Positions 1 through 7,464 of a stretch of 10,439 nt of DNA are shown piece after piece. The DNA comes from Clostridiales bacterium (GTDB taxonomy: Bacteria; Bacillota_A; Clostridia; Saccharofermentanales; Saccharofermentanaceae): assembly GCA_017649745.1 (NCBI GenBank), contig JAGCGE010000373.1, forward strand, positions 1 through 10,439, read 5' to 3'. How positions within the stretch are numbered: position 1 is the first letter of the stretch; each line of letters begins with the position of its first letter. A program made the translations under genes and the position numbers. The notes beneath the pieces were generated by a model that had not been told where the DNA came from, did no database searches, and worked only from the letters and a program-made list of their open reading frames with translations.

Positions 1-200
1 AAAACCAATTTCCTTACATCTTTATACGTAAGAATGTAAGACATATCGAAATCCCCATTCACAGTCAACACTCTGGTTTCCTCATCGAACAAATACACAT
101 TATGGTTTGGACGAGACACGATATTAAACATACCGACTATCAACATTATCACAACAACAGCCGTAATGACCTCTACTCTTTTCAAATAATCACTACTCAT
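1..200 (-). CDS. Membrane-anchored protein, N-terminal part; probable DUF285/BspA-type surface protein (cut by window edge)
   Basis: The frame opens at ATG (198-200, complement) and runs off the left edge after 66 codons. A GAGAGGAC ribosome binding site lies about 8 bases upstream (208-215). The peptide has a charged start, a hydrophobic segment at residues 11-26 (VITAVVVIMLIVGMFN) and then NVYLFDEETRVLTVNGDFD and KDVRKLV. This follows the same plan as the N-terminus of the DUF285 protein at 8973-9923 (membrane anchor, then a KLDSKTGTLYISGEI stretch and KEIRHLV). The two also share an upstream DNA element at the same distance from the start codon. I infer a paralog of that surface protein, but the diagnostic DUF285 repeats would lie outside the window. 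It is more AT-rich than its presumed paralog. Confidence 0.7.
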   Translation of the reverse strand, partial: MSSDYLKRVEVITAVVVIMLIVGMFNIVSRPNHNVYLFDEETRVLTVNGDFDMSYILTYKDVRKLV

Positions 201-247
201 ACAAACAGTCCTCTCATAAGTCTGATAACAATTAGAAGTTCATACTC

Positions 248-313
248 TAATGCTAATCAGAACTGATCAAGAGGACTATGAGTTTGGAACAGATTGCAAG
301 GATGCGGGAATAA
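248..313 (-). repeat. Conserved upstream element, copy A (partner at 9972-10037)
   Basis: This block aligns without gaps to 9972-10037: 44 of 66 bases match by hand count, including identical GGACTAT (273-279) and GGAACAGATTGCA (286-298) blocks at the same spacing. It begins 48 bases upstream of the start codon of the left minus-strand gene; copy B begins 49 bases upstream of its gene. Equal placement ahead of two similar genes suggests a shared promoter or regulatory region, or a retained piece of a duplicated locus. I see no convincing -35/-10 pair inside it. The rest of 201-402 shows no gene or clear terminator. Confidence 0.65.
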
Positions 314-402
314 ATAGCAAATGCTTATAGAACAATTCTCTTTCTGCATCTTAATCTATTATTTCCCCACTTATATTCCGAAAAGATAACAGGATAATAT
401 GA

Positions 403-2043
403 TTATGGAATTGTAATCATAGATTCAACTGTTTCACTATCAGCTCTTTGGGCGTAGAAACAATACCCCCAATCATCTGACAAATCCATTCCATAATCAG
501 TTCCAACAATATAGTTTTTGTATCCTCCTATTGTGGCTGTTATTTCCCAACTTCCCCCTGCTACAATTGTACCTGTATAAGAACCAGAATCAACGGTATA
601 TGGGTTAGTAGATATAAATGAGTAAGCCTTCTTGTTATCAGTATCGAACAAGAAATAAATATCATAGTTTAGACTCTTATCATTTGGATATGATGAGTTA
701 CTGAAGTGTTTGACAAACGCATACTCACAAACAACAGGGTTAGGTGTCGGTGTTGGAGAAGGTGTAGGAGAAGGTGTACTTGTTGGTGTCGGAGAAGGCT
801 TGTTTGTAGGCGTAGGCGAAGACGTATTCGTTGGTGTTGGAGAAGGTTTATTAGTAGGCGTGGGTGAAGGCGAATTTGTCGGAGTTAGAGAAGGTATAGT
901 AGGTGTTGGTGTAGGTGTTTTTGTCGGCGTTGGAGAAGGAGATTTTATCTTTGAGTCATCATCAATTATATCAGATGAATTATTCTTGATCTCATCTGAT
1001 TGATCAGTCACGGCTTCTATAATCCTTTCAGGAGCAATCACATTCTCTCCCCCGTTATTTTCTATATATTCCGAGACAGTCACATAATCATAGTCATCAC
1101 CTTCTAAAGTAAACGAAACCAGCTTTTTCTCTTTCCACAAAAAGTTGTCCGGGTCACACATTTCAAGCGAAAAAGCAGTTTTTTCGTTATTCCAACACAA
1201 ATCAAAGTATTCGTCGTCAACATCGACTAAACAAACATCATAGTTGTGAACAAGTTTTTCGTCAGTACTATGACCATCATTTTCCCAACATTCGATTTTG
1301 ACCAAATCTTCAGTTAAAGCAACCGCGCGATATGTATAATATTCGTCGGTATATCTATAGCACGCAAGGTTTTCATAGCAGTTTGTTCCTCGATATTTGC
1401 TTTTAGGATCAGCATTTACAGAGAAGAAATGAGGTTTATTGGGCATCCAATTTGAATTTCTTGAGTCTTTAAAAGTCATTACAAAAGCTGCATGCTCAGA
1501 ATCAACCCAGTAGAATTCAGTTTTATTTTTTGTTATATCAAAAGCCCCCACTTCATAATCAAATTTGAAACTTCGGTCACCTGAATAATCCAATTCCCAA
1601 CAGTCAACTTGTAATATTTTATCAGATATAGGGGTAGCTATATACATATGCCAATCATCACTCATATAAGAGTACGTTTTATCTAAAGAGAACAACTCTT
1701 TCTGATCAGATGATTTTATTCTGCTTTCCGGAATGAATGCTTCATATTTTATTTTGTACTTTTTATGCGTACTCACAGCATCACAAGCACTAAAAAGAAC
1801 AAAAGGTAATATCAACATTACATGAAAAGAAATGACAATTGTCAAGATAACTCTCAGTTTTGAGCGTCTAGGATTCTTAACACCAAACTCCTTATACAAT
1901 TTTTGATACTCTTTAGTATTAGGAGCACTTGTATTATTAACGTAATTTAGAGTCTTCTCCTTTTTCTCATAAGCATTTTTCCCACAGTATCCGCAAAACT
2001 TTTTTCCTTCCAAAATCGGTTTTCCACAATTTCTACAGTACAT
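403..2043 (-). CDS. Zinc-ribbon membrane protein with duplicated ectodomain, Pro-Thr stalk and C-terminal domain (546 aa)
   Basis: ATG at 2043 is chosen because GGAGGG sits 5 bases upstream; an in-frame GTG at 2067 would lack a site. Order of parts: an N-terminal zinc ribbon (Cys 3, 6, 17, 20), a polar linker, one membrane segment (about 65-86), two related units of about 85 residues (about 124-211 and 229-315, each with a V/I-x-C-W-E motif and a second Trp- and Asp-rich half), a Pro-Thr low-complexity stalk (368-434), and a C-terminal domain (435-546) rich in Tyr, Gly and beta-type sequence. Known short zinc ribbons of this type are cytoplasmic, so the repeats, stalk and tail should lie outside the membrane. 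It is the last gene of the minus-strand operon, 85 bases after the 323-aa zinc-ribbon gene. The tail resembles no family I can name. A surface sensor or binding protein is inferred. Confidence 0.85.
   Translation of the reverse strand: MYCRNCGKPILEGKKFCGYCGKNAYEKKEKTLNYVNNTSAPNTKEYQKLYKEFGVKNPRRSKLRVILTIVISFHVMLILPFVLFSACDAVSTHKKYKIKYEAFIPESRIKSSDQKELFSLDKTYSYMSDDWHMYIATPISDKILQVDCWELDYSGDRSFKFDYEVGAFDITKNKTEFYWVDSEHAAFVMTFKDSRNSNWMPNKPHFFSVNADPKSKYRGTNCYENLACYRYTDEYYTYRAVALTEDLVKIECWENDGHSTDEKLVHNYDVCLVDVDDEYFDLCWNNEKTAFSLEMCDPDNFLWKEKKLVSFTLEGDDYDYVTVSEYIENNGGENVIAPERIIEAVTDQSDEIKNNSSDIIDDDSKIKSPSPTPTKTPTPTPTIPSLTPTNSPSPTPTNKPSPTPTNTSSPTPTNKPSPTPTSTPSPTPSPTPTPNPVVCEYAFVKHFSNSSYPNDKSLNYDIYFLFDTDNKKAYSFISTNPYTVDSGSYTGTIVAGGSWEITATIGGYKNYIVGTDYGMDLSDDWGYCFYAQRADSETVESMITIP
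742..942 (-). repeat. Pro-Thr-Ser coding repeat (24-base period)
   Basis: This tandem low-complexity stretch encodes an 8-residue motif of the form PSPTPTNK repeated with variation. It makes the extended stalk between the duplicated ectodomains and the C-terminal domain of the 546-aa protein. Repeat units differ by synonymous and Ser/Thr/Asn changes, so copies have diverged, but slippage could still change stalk length between strains. Confidence 0.85.
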
Positions 2044-2128
2044 AATTCCCTCCGATCTCAAATTCACTAATCTTGCAGAATAACTTGTATTTCAAATACT
2101 GAATATTTGCTATCTATTGACTAAACTC

Positions 2129-3100
2129 TTAGGCATTATTGTCGGCCGACTCAATTAAATCCATGTATTCTTTACGAATATCCTCCCATTCTTCTTCTAA
2201 GGAATCATTTTCCGGTCCTTGATATCTTAGTTTTCTGGTATTTCTCATTGCAGAATCATAATTACCATCTTCAATATCATTCTCGATTTCCTCAACTATC
2301 GCTTCCAGCCTTCTTACCTCTTGCTGCTGTTTACCATTTTCATATTTCACCCATATAGTCCCAAATACAATTAAAAGACCAAGTACTAAAAGACATGTAA
2401 CTATACCTATATTTGAACTCCTGTCAATTTTCCGTTTTTCAGCTTGCAGTTTTTTTTCTTCAAGTTTAACTTCTCTTTTTTTCCCTTCGTATAATCGTTC
2501 TATCTCTTGAAAAAAAACATCATCCCCATATAATACCTTAGCTTTCTTGTATGCCTGATCCATTTTAGAAATCCATGCATCTTGTTCTATTCTCAATCGG
2601 TTACTCTCAAAAGGATCCCTTCCTAATGAGCCTACAATAATGTCAGGCATAATATTGGATGTAGCTAAAACCATAAAATCCAAAATATCTTCTTTGGTAT
2701 TAGGAATAGCATAATTCATTATTACATTTGCTTTTGCTTTATGATAATTATCAATAGATGTAGGAAGCCCCCAACTTGCGGCCATTGATTCACGTCTAGT
2801 CGGTTTTTCTCGATTTTGTTCAATCGAATCCAATTTTTCAAGTAAGTCCTTTACTGATTGACCAGACTCTTCTCCCCTTATCTCATAACCGCACAACTCG
2901 CACTTAATCCCCAAACCATCCAAAACTCCACCACAATTAGGACATTTATGAACAATACCATCGTAAACAACATCTCGCTTTTCGTACGTATTATCATTAT
3001 TCTCTGATTCAAGGACTACATTTGAATTTAACATACCGCAGTTAAAGCAGTATTTATCATCGGATTCCATCATACTGCCACATTTTAAACACTTAGTCAT
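2129..3100 (-). CDS. Double zinc-ribbon, single-pass membrane protein, copy 2 (323 aa)
   Basis: ATG at 3100 is chosen because AAGGAGGG lies a few bases upstream; an in-frame ATG at 3115 precedes that site. Two zinc ribbons (Cys 4, 7, 18, 21 and Cys 53, 56, 67, 70) are followed by a helical soluble region holding NYAIPNTKEDILDFM (129-143) and DAWISKMDQAYKKAK (174-188). Then come a charged coiled-coil-like stretch (200-228), one membrane segment (231-251), and an acidic helical tail with YDSAMRNTRKLRY (281-293) and a WEDIRKEY motif. All of these blocks recur in the 313-aa protein at 4678-5619, so the two are paralogs bracketing the SPFH gene. Similar zinc-ribbon membrane proteins neighbour SPFH proteins in Firmicutes (for example YdjG beside YdjI in Bacillus). 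A membrane-linked partner of the SPFH scaffold is inferred; the catalytic or binding role is unknown. Confidence 0.88.
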   Translation of the reverse strand: MTKCLKCGSMMESDDKYCFNCGMLNSNVVLESENNDNTYEKRDVVYDGIVHKCPNCGGVLDGLGIKCELCGYEIRGEESGQSVKDLLEKLDSIEQNREKPTRRESMAASWGLPTSIDNYHKAKANVIMNYAIPNTKEDILDFMVLATSNIMPDIIVGSLGRDPFESNRLRIEQDAWISKMDQAYKKAKVLYGDDVFFQEIERLYEGKKREVKLEEKKLQAEKRKIDRSSNIGIVTCLLVLGLLIVFGTIWVKYENGKQQQEVRRLEAIVEEIENDIEDGNYDSAMRNTRKLRYQGPENDSLEEEWEDIRKEYMDLIESADNNA

Positions 3101-3147
3101 AGAACCCTCCTTCATACATTATGTGTGTGAATCTTTTTCAAAAACAT

Positions 3148-4509
3148 TCATTTATTGGGAAGAGGTGGAGGTTCAGTTCCAAAGTACTGATTTACTTCTG
3201 TAACAGAACCAGCCATAGACCAGTCAGCCATTCCTTCACTCCAAATTAGAGAGGATGGTAATAATTCACCATCATGAATCATGGTTTGTATCTTCCATAG
3301 ATCAAAAGGTCCTTTTTGCTGATTGTCTATTGCTACAAAATACTTCTTTGAATTTACTGGAGGAGGAGTAGTTTGATTTAGTCCTGAAAAAGCATTTCCC
3401 ATCATTCCGGCAATATTTTGACCAACTACACCACCCATAGCCATACCGGTCATTACAGCAGCTGGATTAAAGCCTATACCACCTCCTGAACCATTTTCTC
3501 CAAGATTAATATTCCCCGCACCATTAGAATTCATCTGTCCTAAGGCATTAGCTCCTGCAACGCCGACTTCGGTTTGTTTCTCTGTCTGATAAGCTACAAG
3601 ATTTTCAGAACGAATCTTCATCTGTTGCTCATACCTTGAAATTTCTCGTTGAATCTCTAGTGATTCTTCGTAATTTTCCATATCAACTCGTTGTTTATCC
3701 TTGATATTTTTAACAACTGCCTCATTTCTAGCTATTTCAGCCTTTGCAGTCAAATCTTTAGTCACAGACATGAGTTGAACATAATTCTCACTTGTCTTAT
3801 CAACCTCAATATCACTGATGTCTAGTGAAACAACATCAACACCAAACTTTTCATGCAAAAGGGGTATTACCTCTTGTCCAATTCGCTCGTTAATTTCGCG
3901 AATTTTCTTTTCTATCTGAATGACTGGAATCTCATATTCGACAGGGATATTTGCAACAACACCTTTTGCACGTCTTGTCACAGCATCTCGGATTTGTTTT
4001 TGAAAAGATTGCAAATCAAATTCTATCAATCTGTGCAAAGAAATAAAGGAATGATAGTCCGATATATTGAAAGTTAAAGTTCCTCTTACTGCAACCGGAA
4101 CACTATAGTCATCAAATCGAGGATCAAATATATCAAAAAAAGGAACAGCGAAATCAACTTGAATAATCTTAGCAAGATTAATGAAATATACCTCAGCCTG
4201 AAACGGTGTGTTTCCATCATAAGCTAATCCAATAATAGTTGATAAAACTGGGAGATTAGCAGTAAGTAATATCTTGTCAAATGGGCCTTCAACAAAATCT
4301 TGCATTGTACCATCTTTCTGATGATATACAAACACTGCAACCTCTCCTGCCTTAACACGCAAAGAAGAACCCATTCTTATTGCATTACTTCTGTTCTTGT
4401 CTTTATGATTCTCGCTAGGATGCCATTTCCAAATTAAGTAAGAAGGTTCATCACATCTTATAACATCCGCTAAAGAACCACTTTCTTTAATTTTTTTGAT
4501 AATACCCAT
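3148..4509 (-). CDS. SPFH/band-7 domain protein with C-terminal GYF_2 domain (453 aa, YdjI-like)
   Basis: ATG at 4509 follows an AAGGAGAG site about 9 bases upstream. Residues 1 to about 245 match the SPFH family sometimes labelled virion-core-like, known in Bacillus as YdjI: a start with ADVIRCDEPSYLIWKW, then GSSLRVKAGEVAVFV, DGTMQDFVEGPF, the RGTLTFNISDY block, and the GVDVVSLDISDIEV end of the SPFH core. A charged helical region (250-315) should drive oligomer formation. A Gly/Met/Ala-rich linker (316-380) leads to a GYF_2 (DUF4339) domain (389-443) with the typical GPFDLWKIQTMI, LIWSEGMADW core, and a Pro-rich tail (PPPLP). There is no transmembrane helix; SPFH proteins of this kind bind the inner face of the membrane as multimers. 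It lies 47 bases ahead of the 323-aa zinc-ribbon gene in the same operon. YdjI helps link PspA to the membrane in B. subtilis; no PspA is visible here. Confidence 0.9.
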   Translation of the reverse strand: MGIIKKIKESGSLADVIRCDEPSYLIWKWHPSENHKDKNRSNAIRMGSSLRVKAGEVAVFVYHQKDGTMQDFVEGPFDKILLTANLPVLSTIIGLAYDGNTPFQAEVYFINLAKIIQVDFAVPFFDIFDPRFDDYSVPVAVRGTLTFNISDYHSFISLHRLIEFDLQSFQKQIRDAVTRRAKGVVANIPVEYEIPVIQIEKKIREINERIGQEVIPLLHEKFGVDVVSLDISDIEVDKTSENYVQLMSVTKDLTAKAEIARNEAVVKNIKDKQRVDMENYEESLEIQREISRYEQQMKIRSENLVAYQTEKQTEVGVAGANALGQMNSNGAGNINLGENGSGGGIGFNPAAVMTGMAMGGVVGQNIAGMMGNAFSGLNQTTPPPVNSKKYFVAIDNQQKGPFDLWKIQTMIHDGELLPSSLIWSEGMADWSMAGSVTEVNQYFGTEPPPLPNK

Positions 4510-4525
4510 GATAATTCTCTCCTTT

Positions 4526-4666
4526 TCAATCCATCGATTTTCTTATACATTCATCTAGCTGTTCGATTATTAACAGAAATATTTCTTTTTTGCATTTATG
4601 ACTCACAATCATGCCATCATCAAGCTTCATTCCATATCTGTTACAAAAGCCATTTGTTATCTCCAC
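4526..4666 (-). CDS. Small ORF with eroded zinc-ribbon motif (46 aa)
   Basis: A 46-codon frame starts at GTG (4666), 11 bases after the stop of the 313-aa zinc-ribbon gene, and ends 16 bases before the SPFH start codon. Residues 7-29 (FCNRYGMKLDDGMIV then SHKCKKEI) line up with a classic short zinc ribbon, and with residues 3-23 of the upstream protein, including the LDD block. The second Cys is replaced by Tyr and the third by Ser, so zinc should not bind normally. The remainder is a short hydrophobic and charged helix (IFLLIIEQLDECIRKSMD). An AGGG site is present but sits too close to the GTG; ATG at 4630 is another possible start. It could be a functional small protein or the leftover of a third zinc-ribbon gene copy. 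Confidence 0.45.
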   Translation of the reverse strand: MEITNGFCNRYGMKLDDGMIVSHKCKKEIFLLIIEQLDECIRKSMD

Positions 4667-4677
4667 GCCCTAAAAAA

Positions 4678-5619
4678 CTAACTTTCGTTATCTATTAACT
4701 TCTCAATCTCCTCTACATAATCTTCTCGAATATCATCCCATTCTTCTTCATAATCTTTTTTATCAGGTCCTGCATATCTAAGTCTTTTGGCTTTTCTCAT
4801 TGCTGATGAATATTCTCCATCAGCAATATCATCATCTATTTCTTTTGATAGTTCCTCTAATCTATCAAGTTCAACCTTAATTTTTCTATGATTCATTATT
4901 TCATCAAATATCGCAAATCCTGCACAAACAGAGATGAGAAAAAATATACCACACATTAAAACACCAAAAATTATTAACGCTTCTTTTTTGCTTTTTCTAA
5001 TCCCATCTTCATCTTTCATGATCTCGCTCTTCTTAGCCAAGTAGATCCGTTCAATCTCATCAAATAACAAATCATCTCCAAAAGATATTTGGGCTTTCAT
5101 ATATGCCTGATCCATTTTAGAAATCCATGCATCTCTAACTACATTCTCATTGTTATCTAAAGTTTTCTTTGATATATTGGCTGAGGCCATTATCATAAAT
5201 TCCAAGATTCCCTCTTTGGTATTTGGTATATGATAATTTGTAATTACTTCGGCTTTTGATTCCAAATTCCTTTTGCGTGCCAATTCATTTGGATTCTCCT
5301 GAAGACCAAAAGCTGAAGAAAACGTCTCAAACTTAGATAGTTCCCTTGGCACATAATTAATCTTGTTTATTTTTTTCGATAATTCCGAAACATTTTGGGC
5401 TATTTCTTCTTCTCTGATTTCGTATCCGCAACAGCCACAAGCAATTTCGAATCCTTTAAGTATATTTCCGCATCTAGGACATTTATGAATAACACCGTCA
5501 TAAACTTCTTCACGTTTTTTCATAACAATTGAAGTTGCAGCATCCGGTTTATAGCCACACGCACAGCAGATTGATATATCATCAAGATTAAGAGCTCCGC
5601 ATTTAATACAATAAGACAT
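4678..5619 (-). CDS. Double zinc-ribbon, single-pass membrane protein, copy 1 (313 aa)
   Basis: ATG at 5619 is chosen because AGGGG sits 6 bases upstream; the in-frame TTG at 5625 directly abuts that site. Two zinc ribbons are present: Cys 4, 7, 18, 21 (with an extra Cys 19) and Cys 47, 50, 61, 64 (with an extra Cys 63). They are joined by a linker ending in EEVYDGVIHKCPRCG. A helical region carries NYHIPNTKEGILEFM (128-142) and DAWISKMDQAYMKAQ (163-177). One membrane segment (214-238) precedes an acidic helical tail with YSSAMRKAKRLRYAGP (270-285) and a WDDIREDY motif. It is the first gene of the minus-strand operon and a clear paralog of the 323-aa protein, with which it brackets the SPFH gene. 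The pair may form mixed complexes around the SPFH scaffold; this is inference. Confidence 0.88.
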   Translation of the reverse strand: MSYCIKCGALNLDDISICCACGYKPDAATSIVMKKREEVYDGVIHKCPRCGNILKGFEIACGCCGYEIREEEIAQNVSELSKKINKINYVPRELSKFETFSSAFGLQENPNELARKRNLESKAEVITNYHIPNTKEGILEFMIMASANISKKTLDNNENVVRDAWISKMDQAYMKAQISFGDDLLFDEIERIYLAKKSEIMKDEDGIRKSKKEALIIFGVLMCGIFFLISVCAGFAIFDEIMNHRKIKVELDRLEELSKEIDDDIADGEYSSAMRKAKRLRYAGPDKKDYEEEWDDIREDYVEEIEKLIDNES

Positions 5620-5685
5620 CTTCAACCCCTATCTCGAGTTACTACTCATTGCAACCATTCCACACAATCAAAAGTCTATGATTAA

Positions 5686-5715
5686 ATAATAATATCTCTA
5701 ATATCGAATTGTCTA
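5686..5715 (-). promoter_or_regulatory. Possible promoter of the zinc-ribbon/SPFH operon
   Basis: On the minus strand, TAGACA (5710-5715) is followed after 18 bases by TATTAT (5686-5691), a fair but not perfect sigma-A match, about 67 bases upstream of the first start codon. The surrounding 5620-5904 is AT-rich and divides two divergent transcription units, so the exact promoter is uncertain. Confidence 0.35.
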
Positions 5716-5755
5716 TTTTCAGCCACTATTGTTTACTCAAATTTAACAGATATTT

Positions 5756-5761
5756 TTGACA
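5756..5761 (+). promoter_or_regulatory. Perfect -35 box (TTGACA) facing the 357-aa gene
   Basis: TTGACA stands about 144 bases upstream of the plus-strand start codon in the divergent intergenic region. The hexamer 17 bases downstream (CTCAAT) is a poor -10 match, so this may be a promoter that needs an activator, or chance in AT-rich DNA. Confidence 0.25.
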
Positions 5762-5904
5762 TTTAACACATCAAAAACCTCAATCGAGAAATAACTAATT
5801 TTATATTTTCCTGAACCAATCTCATAAAGTAAGTGAAATGGGAGTTTTCTGGTACATGCATTTTATTACTCTTTCATCTAAGAACTATGTATAGGAGAAA
5901 TGTT

Positions 5905-6978
5905 ATGAAAGTCTCTAGCAGCGAAGTCACAAAAGTAATTAATCACTGGCTCACAGAAAAGGAACTCAGCACACTGAGTTTTATCAGCCTTACCAATATG
6001 AGTGACTGCTTGCAGGACTGGCTGACAAAAAACAACTCAAAATTTGAATTTACAGACACAGAAAGAAGATGGATCGAAAAGGAAATCATGATCCCAATCA
6101 AAATAGCTGAAAACCACATTGCCAATGAGTTTTCGGAAGAGATATTATTCTCTCTTAAAAGTACAATCAACGGTTTGTTTTCTTCCTTAGAAGACAAATA
6201 TCTGACTGCATCACATCAACTGAAAGATGATTCAGAATTCCAGAGCAAAGCAAAGTTTGCGCATGAAATGAAACAATCTAGTTTGACATCGGATGAAATT
6301 ATAAATGAGACAATTGATTCATTTATAGAATTTCAATCAAATACATTAAAGAAGGAAATCCTTTTTTGTGTTTCCGCCTACTACATCGAAAAGCAGCTTA
6401 GCCAAACCAATCCATCTCAGGTATTCAGTGACATTAAAAGCAGGATTGCAAACAACCTCAATTGGTATATCAGACATTATCTTGAAGACATCTTAGTCAC
6501 CTATTTATATAATAAAAGCTCATTGTTTCTAAGCTCGTTCAATATGGAAGCATTTTGGGGTTTTCCAGCACATCTCGCGATGTCCAGTATAAGCACACAT
6601 ATATTCCGATTCCAAGATAAGATTAATGATAAAATCCAAGAAATCCTTGAGTCTACTTCAACACTTCATATATGGGAAGACGACGATCATACTATTGCTC
6701 TTAAACTTCACGATTTCATCATTTCAAACGGATTTACAGAGGCTTTTTTAAACTCAATTATTGAAAAAGATTTCATTCTAGAAGATTATTTCAAAAACAA
6801 CAGCGTACTTCTTTCAGCATTTAATGAATGGCTAGATATATTCATCAAACAAGCAGAAATATCAAAAGAAAACTCAACTAACAAACTGACAGATTCAGTA
6901 AAGCAATTGGCTGTGGTCTATATGATAATAATGGTTTTTCCAAATGATGATGACATCACATTATATTCAAAACAATGA
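5905..6978 (+). CDS. Hypothetical helical protein, divergent from the SPFH operon (357 aa)
   Basis: ATG at 5905 follows AGGAG at 5893-5897 with 7 bases of spacing; the frame stays open back to a GTG at 5833, but that start has no site. I do not recognise the family. The sequence is largely alpha-helical and polar, with no signal peptide, no clear transmembrane helix and no zinc or nucleotide motif. Visible marks are an amphipathic start (VTKVINHWLTEKELSTLSFI), an aromatic and hydrophobic centre (NNLNWYIRHYLEDILVTYLY and FWGFPAHLAMS), and a hydrophobic end (LAVVYMIIMVFPNDDD). It is much longer than PspA and lacks its continuous coiled coil. It is read away from the operon across a 285-base shared intergenic region, so co-regulation is possible. 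Codon use is AT-rich like that of the operon, suggesting arrival together. Confidence 0.75.
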   Translation: MKVSSSEVTKVINHWLTEKELSTLSFISLTNMSDCLQDWLTKNNSKFEFTDTERRWIEKEIMIPIKIAENHIANEFSEEILFSLKSTINGLFSSLEDKYLTASHQLKDDSEFQSKAKFAHEMKQSSLTSDEIINETIDSFIEFQSNTLKKEILFCVSAYYIEKQLSQTNPSQVFSDIKSRIANNLNWYIRHYLEDILVTYLYNKSSLFLSSFNMEAFWGFPAHLAMSSISTHIFRFQDKINDKIQEILESTSTLHIWEDDDHTIALKLHDFIISNGFTEAFLNSIIEKDFILEDYFKNNSVLLSAFNEWLDIFIKQAEISKENSTNKLTDSVKQLAVVYMIIMVFPNDDDITLYSKQ

Positions 6979-7088
6979 AGAATCCCATGTGTGCAATAGT
7001 TCATTGGAACGGATATACTATTGAAATCAGAGTTAATGAGAACAACGAAATGGGGATCATCCATCCAGATAACATTTGTAATGATTAG
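6975..7088 (+). CDS. Small ORF overlapping the stop of the 357-aa gene (37 aa)
   Basis: ATG at 6975 overlaps the preceding stop codon in an ATGA arrangement, which often allows translational coupling. The 37-residue product reads naturally (AIVHWNGYTIEIRVNENNEM, ending HPDNICND) but matches no family I know. Its last 32 bases overlap the 3' end of the convergent 135-aa gene. There is no separate ribosome binding site. It may be a small coupled protein or the start of a gene cut off when the neighbouring segment arrived. Confidence 0.35.
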   Translation: MKNPMCAIVHWNGYTIEIRVNENNEMGIIHPDNICND

Positions 7089-7464
7089 ATCCGTCAGGTT
7101 TCAACGCAACTTCCATTATTCCGTTTTCCTTATTCAACCCAAATCTTTTCACAAGCAGATTGATCAATTCATCTAAGCAAATGTTTGGATTAGCGTAGAT
7201 GACAGCCTTGCCGCGCTTGATCTCAACCCTTCCTCGCGGGTAGTAGTTGTATGGTTTGTTGTGTGTGTTCTTGTTAGGCAGACTCTCCCAAAGGAGACGG
7301 TGATTATAGTTATCGACATTTTTGGAATTAAGATCCAACTTCTCCGGCTCGATCACCTCGCCCATAGAAGTTACTGGAATGCGGAACATCAGCTGTTCCG
7401 CATTCCAGTCATCAATATCTGTTATCCAGAATATACCCTTATACAACTCATTCATTTGTTCCAT
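7057..7464 (-). CDS. Hypothetical protein with PRGRVEI motif (135 aa)
   Basis: ATG at 7464 is preferred over the GTG two codons earlier; a further ATG at 7455 is possible, and none has a strong ribosome binding site. The protein is small and soluble, with YYPRGRVEIKRGKAVIYANP (77-96), a helical block LDELINLLVKRFGL, and an end with DGSNHYKCYLDG. This pattern feels like a recurring small Firmicutes protein, but I cannot name the family or its role. Its 5' end overlaps the last codons of the SLOG gene remnant, so in the ancestral locus it was probably translated by coupling to that gene. Loss of the upstream gene may explain the poor start signals, and expression here is doubtful. Confidence 0.65.
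   Translation of the reverse strand: MEQMNELYKGIFWITDIDDWNAEQLMFRIPVTSMGEVIEPEKLDLNSKNVDNYNHRLLWESLPNKNTHNKPYNYYPRGRVEIKRGKAVIYANPNICLDELINLLVKRFGLNKENGIMEVALKPDGSNHYKCYLDG

Noticed and set aside
742..942. GYF_2 domain of the SPFH protein binding the Pro-Thr stalk
   Set aside because: The stalk should lie outside the membrane while the GYF_2 domain is cytoplasmic, and the stalk lacks the Pro-Pro-Gly core bound by known GYF domains.
710..1003. Plus-strand open frame of 97 codons rich in Gly-Val-Glu
   Set aside because: It is the complement of the Pro-Thr coding repeat of the 546-aa gene; low complexity explains the open frame.
5905..6978. 357-aa protein as the missing PspA-type partner of the SPFH protein
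   Set aside because: It is far longer than PspA, lacks the continuous charged coiled coil and contains aromatic-rich stretches.
6994..7023. CAATAG/CTATTG inverted repeat as a terminator between convergent genes
   Set aside because: The stem is only 6 base pairs, AT-rich, with an 18-base loop and no T-run.
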